Of a DNA stretch of 64,000 nucleotides, positions 59,657 to 64,000 are shown in pieces. Within the stretch, counting starts at the first letter, position 1, and each line of letters starts with the position of its first letter. The notes beneath the pieces are model-generated. The model was not told the DNA's origin. It saw only the letters and a list, made by a program, of their open reading frames with translations, and did not search any database. Origin of the DNA: M1-B18 sp048264125 (GTDB lineage Bacteria; Bacillota; Clostridia; Peptostreptococcales; Natronincolaceae); the NCBI GenBank assembly GCA_048264125.1, contig JBLXDM010000006.1, positions 241,504-305,503 on the forward strand, given 5' to 3'. The translations under genes were made by a program, and so were the position numbers.

Positions 59657-60192
59657 TTAAAAATAAATATTACCGCTATTTAACCTTTTATCGATAGAAG
59701 TAAATTCCCTTTACTTCATAAGTGGGTGATGCAAGTTAGATATGCTAGTCTATCCAGATCAGTATATCTAATTTTTTTTGTGAAATATTCAGACTATTAA
59801 AAAAACAATAACGATTTGACGAGTGAATGACATAAGGATTGGAATTAATTTGTTAAAACAGTTAAAAATAACCTCAGAATATCTAAAATACATTTATTTA
59901 AGAAACTTAAAAAATATCTTTAAAATTGGTTGTGTTTAAGCAAAACCCTTGCAGGAGATTTCAAAAAACTGTAGAATAATGTAGAGTGCAATATAAATTT
60001 CAACGAATGCAATTGATGAAATAAAACTTGCATTTTATAAAATGCTTATAGTGCCCCTCATATGGGTTATTGCAGCTATATACAGATACGATGTACTAAC
60101 GAACCTAGCTCTGGAGGCTTTATTTGAAGGATTTTGTTGGAAAATTTCAAAAACAAAACGAATCGTACTTAGTAAAAGAAGGAGGATTTTAA
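59657..60192. other. Leader region of the methylmalonyl-CoA mutase operon
   Basis: 536 AT-rich bases. It holds the DUF3870 terminator, a possible promoter TTGCAG (59949-59954), 17 bases, TAGAAT (59972-59977), and a leader of about 200 bases. I looked for a cobalamin riboswitch and did not see its conserved core. Confidence 0.5.
59736..59779 (+). terminator. Terminator of DUF3870 copy 2
   Basis: TTAGATATGCT pairs with AGTATATCTAA (one G-T pair), followed by T8. AAATTCCC lies about 30 bases upstream, as it does before the copy 1 terminator. Confidence 0.85.
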
Positions 60193-61872
60193 ATGTTCGA
60201 AAAAGAGAAGCTGGACCAGCAAAAAGAGAAGGACAAAGGCTGGAACGAGAACAAGGTTGAGAAGGTTCTTGACAGATTTCCAGAAAGAAGGAAGCAGTTT
60301 ACAACTGGTTCAAATCTAAAGGTGAAAAGACTTTATACATCTGCAGACGTTGAGACTCTAGACTATGATAGAGATCTGGGCTACCCGGGGCAATATCCCT
60401 TCACTAGAGGCGTTCAGCCCACCATGTTTAGAGGTAAGTTTTGGACCATGAGACAATATGCAGGCTTTGCAACAGCAGAGGAGTCAAATAAAAGATATAA
60501 ATACCTGCTGGAGCAGGGTCAGACAGGGCTTTCCGTAGCATTCGACCTTCCTACTCAGATTGGTTACGATTCAGATCATGCATTATCTGAGGGTGAGGTT
60601 GGAAAGGTTGGAGTTGCCATAGATTCTCTAAAGGATATGGAAATTTTATTTCATGGTATACCCTTGGATAAGGTCAGTACATCCATGACAATAAATGCGC
60701 CTGCTTCTGTTTTATTGGCAATGTATATCGCTGTGGCAGAAAAGCAGGGAGTTGCCGCCGACCAACTGAGGGGTACTATTCAAAATGATATATTAAAGGA
60801 ATACATAGCAAGGGGAACCTATATTTTCCCTACGGCACCTTCTATGAGGCTAATAACCGATATTTTCGAGTATTGTTCAACAGAGGTCCCAAATTGGAAT
60901 ACCATCAGTATTTCCGGATATCACATAAGAGAAGCCGGATCTTCAGCAGTACAGGAGGTTGCTTTTACTCTTGCAAACGGTATCGCATATGTGGAGGCTG
61001 CAATTAAGGCAGGTCTGGATGTCGACACCTTTGCTCCGAGATTATCCTTCTTCTTCAATTCCCACAACGATTTATTGGAGGAGGTTGCAAAATTCAGGGC
61101 CGCCAGAAGATTATGGGCAAAAATAATGAAGGAAAGATTCAAAGCCAAGAGCGAAAAGTCAATGCAGCTTAAATTCCATACACAAACCGGCGGTTCAACC
61201 TTAACTGCTCAACAGCCGGACAACAATATTGTTAGGGTTGCGATTCAAACTTTGGCAGCAGTACTTGGAGGCACACAATCCCTTCACACCAACTCAAAGG
61301 ATGAAGCATTGGCTCTTCCTACTGAGGACAGCGTACGTATAGCCCTGAGAACTCAGCAGATAGTTGCATATGAGAGTGGCGTTGCTGAAACTGTTGATCC
61401 GCTGGCAGGCTCCTTCTACATTGAAAATCTAACTAATACAATTGAGCAGGAAGCTATGGCCTATATTGAAAAAATAGATTCATTAGGTGGATCACCACAG
61501 GCTATTGAAAAGGGCTTTATACAAAAAGAGATTATGGATAGCTCCTATGAGTATCAAAAGCAGATTGAAAGCGGAGACCGAGTTGTGGTTGGTATGAATA
61601 AATTCCAGGTCAAAGAGGCTGCTCCTAAGGGATTATTAAGGGTGGACCCATCAGTTGGAGAGCTTCAGAAGGATAAGATTAGACAGCTGAGGTCTGAAAG
61701 AGACAATTCAGCAACGGAGGCTAAGCTGATTGAATTAAAGAAGGCTGCTGAGGGAACAGAAAACCTAATGCCCTTTATCATTGATGCAGTTAGAGCCTAT
61801 GCCACCTTGGGTGAAATCTGTGGCGTGTTGAGAGAGGTCTTTGGTGAATATCAGCAAAGTGTAATTTTATAG
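60193..61872 (+). CDS. mcmA1: Methylmalonyl-CoA mutase, large (catalytic) subunit
   Basis: 559 residues: the TIM-barrel substrate-binding part without the B12 domain, which is a separate gene downstream. Family segments: WTMRQYAGFATAEESNKRY, GLSVAFDLPTQIGYDSDH, GTIQNDILKEYIARGTYIFP, SISGYHIREAG and GGTQSLHTNSKDEALALP. It isomerises succinyl-CoA and (R)-methylmalonyl-CoA. The position equivalent to the substrate-contacting Tyr89 of the Propionibacterium enzyme is Phe79 (PTMF), while the carboxylate-binding Arg is kept (PSMR, Arg219). AGAAGGAGGA precedes the ATG. MeaB and epimerase genes downstream support the substrate. Confidence 0.9.
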   Translation: MFEKEKLDQQKEKDKGWNENKVEKVLDRFPERRKQFTTGSNLKVKRLYTSADVETLDYDRDLGYPGQYPFTRGVQPTMFRGKFWTMRQYAGFATAEESNKRYKYLLEQGQTGLSVAFDLPTQIGYDSDHALSEGEVGKVGVAIDSLKDMEILFHGIPLDKVSTSMTINAPASVLLAMYIAVAEKQGVAADQLRGTIQNDILKEYIARGTYIFPTAPSMRLITDIFEYCSTEVPNWNTISISGYHIREAGSSAVQEVAFTLANGIAYVEAAIKAGLDVDTFAPRLSFFFNSHNDLLEEVAKFRAARRLWAKIMKERFKAKSEKSMQLKFHTQTGGSTLTAQQPDNNIVRVAIQTLAAVLGGTQSLHTNSKDEALALPTEDSVRIALRTQQIVAYESGVAETVDPLAGSFYIENLTNTIEQEAMAYIEKIDSLGGSPQAIEKGFIQKEIMDSSYEYQKQIESGDRVVVGMNKFQVKEAAPKGLLRVDPSVGELQKDKIRQLRSERDNSATEAKLIELKKAAEGTENLMPFIIDAVRAYATLGEICGVLREVFGEYQQSVIL

Positions 61873-61905
61873 ATCCTACGAAAAAGATTGAGGGAGGTTT
61901 ATTCT

Positions 61906-62307
61906 ATGGAAAGACCAATTCGTGTATTAGTTGCTAAACCTGGACTGGACGGACATGATAGAGGGGCTAAGGTTATAGCAAGAGCTTTAAGGGATGCAGG
62001 TATGGAGGTTATATATACAGGCTTAAGACAAACTCCAGAGCAGATAGTAAATGCAGCGATTCAAGAGGATGTGGATGTCGTTGCCCTAAGCATATTATCC
62101 GGAGCTCATAATCATTTGCTGCCAAGGGTTGTGGAGCTATTAAAGGAAGAGAAGGTTTACGACGAAATACTGGTTATAGGTGGAGGCGTTATTCCAGATG
62201 AGGACATTCCATCCTTGAAGGAAAAAGGACTGGCAGAAATCTTTACTCCCGGAACTCCAACACAGGTGACTATAGATTTTATTAAAAGCAATTTAAAGAG
62301 AGCATAA
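61906..62307 (+). CDS. mcmA2: Methylmalonyl-CoA mutase, small B12-binding subunit
   Basis: 133 residues from ATG 61906 (GGGAGG upstream). Cobalamin-binding fold with the base-off signature: LDGHDRG (His is the lower Co ligand), SILSGAH and IGGGVIP. It completes the mutase with the large subunit 33 bases upstream. Confidence 0.95.
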   Translation: MERPIRVLVAKPGLDGHDRGAKVIARALRDAGMEVIYTGLRQTPEQIVNAAIQEDVDVVALSILSGAHNHLLPRVVELLKEEKVYDEILVIGGGVIPDEDIPSLKEKGLAEIFTPGTPTQVTIDFIKSNLKRA

Positions 62308-62376
62308 GTTTAAATAGCCAGCAGGGAGGCAAGCAAATTCCCTGCTGTGCAAATCAAGCTTTAAGGTGGTGGAGCA

Positions 62377-63306
62377 ATGGATTTGGCTAATAGACTACTT
62401 AATCAGGACAAGAGGGCTGCAGCACGTTTAATTACAATGATAGAAAACAATGCTCCGGAGGCAATATCCATTATTTCAGAGCTGTATAGCCATACCGGCA
62501 GGGCCCGTGTCATAGGAATAACAGGACCCCCGGGAGCAGGCAAAAGCACCTTGACGGATAAGCTTGCCAAGAGTCTGCGGAGGCAGGGAAAAACAGTGGG
62601 AATAATCGCGATAGATCCCACCAGTCCCTTTACGGGTGGATCAATATTGGGAGACCGGGTCAGGATGACGGATTTATATACGGATCCTGGTATTTTTATC
62701 AGGAGCATGGGAGCAAGAGGTCATCTGGGGGGCCTGTCAAGGGCAACCTTGGGAGCCGCTAAGGTCCTAGATATATATGGCTTTGATTATATTTTTATTG
62801 AGACAGTAGGAGTAGGACAGTCGGAGGTAGATATTGTAAAGGCAGCCGATACCGTGCTTATGGTAATGGTACCAGGACTGGGTGATGATATACAGGCTAT
62901 TAAGGCCGGAATAATGGAGATAGGAGATATATTCGTCATCAATAAATCCGATCGAGATGGAGCCGACAGAACTAAGGTGGAGATTGAAATGATGCTGGAT
63001 TTCAATCATTCAGAATGGAGGCCGCCGGTAACAAAGGTAGTGGCATTGGAAAATAAGGGGATAGATGAGCTTTTAGAAAATATAGAAGCCCATATGGCAT
63101 ACATGCACGACGGAGGAGGATTTTTAGAACGAAGAATAAAAAACCTTCAGACTGAAATTATCGACTTGATTCAGCAAAGTCTGCTGGAAAGGCTGTTGGG
63201 CAAGGAAGAAAACAGGGCTGAAATCAGGTGTCTTGCAGAAAAAGCTGCCACTAGGCAGTTGGACCCTTATACAATAAGTAATCAGCTTTTAAAAAAAATG
63301 CTGTAG
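62377..63306 (+). CDS. meaB: Methylmalonyl-CoA mutase-associated GTPase MeaB
   Basis: 309 residues. G3E-family P-loop GTPase: Walker A GPPGAGKST, DPTSPFTGGSILGDRVRM, the switch region IFIETVGVGQSE and base-specificity NKSD. It gates B12 loading into the mutase and protects it from inactivation. A C-terminal dimerisation helix is present. It lies between the mutase and epimerase genes, as is usual. Confidence 0.95.
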   Translation: MDLANRLLNQDKRAAARLITMIENNAPEAISIISELYSHTGRARVIGITGPPGAGKSTLTDKLAKSLRRQGKTVGIIAIDPTSPFTGGSILGDRVRMTDLYTDPGIFIRSMGARGHLGGLSRATLGAAKVLDIYGFDYIFIETVGVGQSEVDIVKAADTVLMVMVPGLGDDIQAIKAGIMEIGDIFVINKSDRDGADRTKVEIEMMLDFNHSEWRPPVTKVVALENKGIDELLENIEAHMAYMHDGGGFLERRIKNLQTEIIDLIQQSLLERLLGKEENRAEIRCLAEKAATRQLDPYTISNQLLKKML

Positions 63307-63331
63307 AGTTAAATTATAGGGAGGTGCTGTT

Positions 63332-63739
63332 ATGAAGGTATTAAAGCTAGATCATATTGGAATAGCTGTAAAGGATCTTCAGGAGTCATTGAGGTTCTAT
63401 GAGGAGATATTGGGTCTGAAGTGTGAAGGTACCGAGGTCGTAGAGGAGCAAAAGGTAAGGGTGGCCTTCTTGCCTGTAGGAGACACAGAGGTGGAGCTAT
63501 TGGAATCAACCGATGAGGATGGTCCTATAGCGAAGTTCATAGAGAAAAAGGGAGAGGGCATTCAACATTTAGCTTTCAGGGTAGATAATATTGAGGCGGC
63601 AATTGAAGAAATGAAGGAAAAGGGTATGAGGATGATCGACGAAAAGCCAAGATATGGCGCTGGTGGAGCAAAAATCGCCTTCTGTCATCCGAAGAGCACC
63701 AATGGCATATTGGTTGAATTAAGCGAAAGAAATGGGTAA
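63332..63739 (+). CDS. mce: Methylmalonyl-CoA epimerase
   Basis: 135 residues, VOC/glyoxalase fold with paired beta-alpha-beta modules. LDHIGIAVKDLQESLRFYEE holds the first metal His, QHLAFRVDNIEAA the second, and ILVELSER a C-terminal metal Glu. It interconverts (R)- and (S)-methylmalonyl-CoA. GGGAGG precedes the ATG. Confidence 0.95.
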   Translation: MKVLKLDHIGIAVKDLQESLRFYEEILGLKCEGTEVVEEQKVRVAFLPVGDTEVELLESTDEDGPIAKFIEKKGEGIQHLAFRVDNIEAAIEEMKEKGMRMIDEKPRYGAGGAKIAFCHPKSTNGILVELSERNG

Positions 63740-63794
63740 TCACTATTTTAAATAGTCTACTATATACTATTTTATTACAATAGGAGGGTTCATA

Positions 63795-64000
63795 ATGGCG
63801 GGAAACAAGTTAGATCAGCTTAAGGAGCTGAGGGGTAAGATTGAGCTAGGCGGAGGTCAAAAGAGAATTGACAGCCAGCATGAAAAGGGCAAATTAACAG
63901 CCCGAGAAAGAATTAATTTATTGTTTGATGAAGGCACCTTTGTTGAACTAGATGCCTTTGTAAAGCACAGATGCGTAAACTTCGGCATGGAAAAGGAGGA
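63795..64000 (+). CDS. mmdA: Methylmalonyl-CoA decarboxylase / carboxyltransferase alpha subunit, N-terminal part (runs off right edge)
   Basis: 68 codons are visible from ATG 63795 after TAGGAGGG. The opening (LKELRGKIELGGGQKRIDSQ, KGKLTARERINLLFDEGTF) is that of the acyl-CoA carboxyltransferase alpha family (MmdA, PccB). With mutase and epimerase upstream, it is either a Na+-pumping methylmalonyl-CoA decarboxylase subunit or a propionyl-CoA carboxylase/transcarboxylase subunit; the deciding genes are outside the window. Confidence 0.85.
   Translation, partial: MAGNKLDQLKELRGKIELGGGQKRIDSQHEKGKLTARERINLLFDEGTFVELDAFVKHRCVNFGMEKE

Noticed and set aside
59844..59870. Rex-like operator TTGTTAAAACAGTTAAAAATAA
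   Set aside because: Spacing and right half deviate from the TTGTTAA-N4-TTAACAA pattern; AT-rich chance match is likely.
59657..60192. Cobalamin riboswitch before the B12-dependent mutase
   Set aside because: No conserved B12-box core or expected long structured leader was seen.
1..64000. tRNA, rRNA, prophage, intact IS or CRISPR array
   Set aside because: Scanned by eye; no cloverleaf clusters, rRNA cores, transposase or phage genes, or regularly spaced repeats were found.

Overview
The window reads as low-GC chromosome from an anaerobic, endospore-forming member of the Clostridia. Evidence is the spore photoproduct lyase, SpoIIR, SspF-type SASP, GerA-family receptor, SPOCS/LysM and SpoIID-type genes, Bacillota-style ribosome-binding sites with several TTG starts, a T-box, an arginine deiminase operon and two small selenoprotein genes. 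The gene mix resembles the Alkaliphilus/Natronincola group, but that placement is inference. No rRNA, tRNA, CRISPR array or intact insertion sequence was seen.

Layout. 1-9.2 kb: the end of splB, then a phosphate block: a diacylglycerol glucosyltransferase, a chemoreceptor and pstSCAB-phoU. Each of the three transcription units is preceded by TTAACA-like repeats at exact 11-bp spacing, as in a Bacillus-type PhoP box. 9.2-12 kb (minus strand): a triple FMN-binding lipoprotein and an NhaC antiporter. 12.4-13 kb: two convergent selenoprotein genes, HesB-like and thioredoxin-like, each with an in-frame UGA and a bacterial SECIS-like hairpin; standard gene calling breaks both. 13.2-16.5 kb: tandem UspA, a zinc ribbon, a SpoIID-amidase fusion and veg with tandem promoters. 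16.9-20.3 kb: arcA-arcB-arcC. 20.5-32.4 kb: spore and envelope genes (YcdB/SLH, SPOCS/LysM, ispE, a GntR regulator, a nucleotidyltransferase, a gerA-type operon, spoIIR, sspF).

32.4-41 kb: ddl, a DUF1934 protein, a lipoprotein, glycerate kinase, then a T-box with specifier AAC (Asn) controlling an archaeal-type AspRS and gatCAB, which is the indirect Asn-tRNA(Asn) route. 41-46.9 kb: a PrcB/Gmad2 lipoprotein, a DUF4097 protein, a nitrilase-Nudix fusion and an RlmL-type methyltransferase, with two structured non-coding inverted-repeat elements on either side of the methyltransferase. 46.9-52.1 kb: yabS-yabT-tilS-ftsH, a Bacillus-like neighbourhood without hpt or an adjacent spoIIE. 52.6-64 kb: an OFA-type transporter, an AspT/YidE-type carrier, succinyl-CoA:acetate CoA-transferase, two-subunit fumarase, two DUF3870 paralogues, and a methylmalonyl-CoA block (mutase large and small subunits, MeaB, epimerase, start of the carboxyltransferase/decarboxylase alpha subunit). 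The last block links C4 dicarboxylates and succinyl-CoA to propionyl-CoA; its direction cannot be told from sequence.

The most noteworthy items are the selenoprotein pair, particularly a thioredoxin-fold protein with vicinal Cys-Sec, and the apparent phosphate-starvation block joining lipid remodelling, chemoreception and transport under repeated PhoP-box-like sites.
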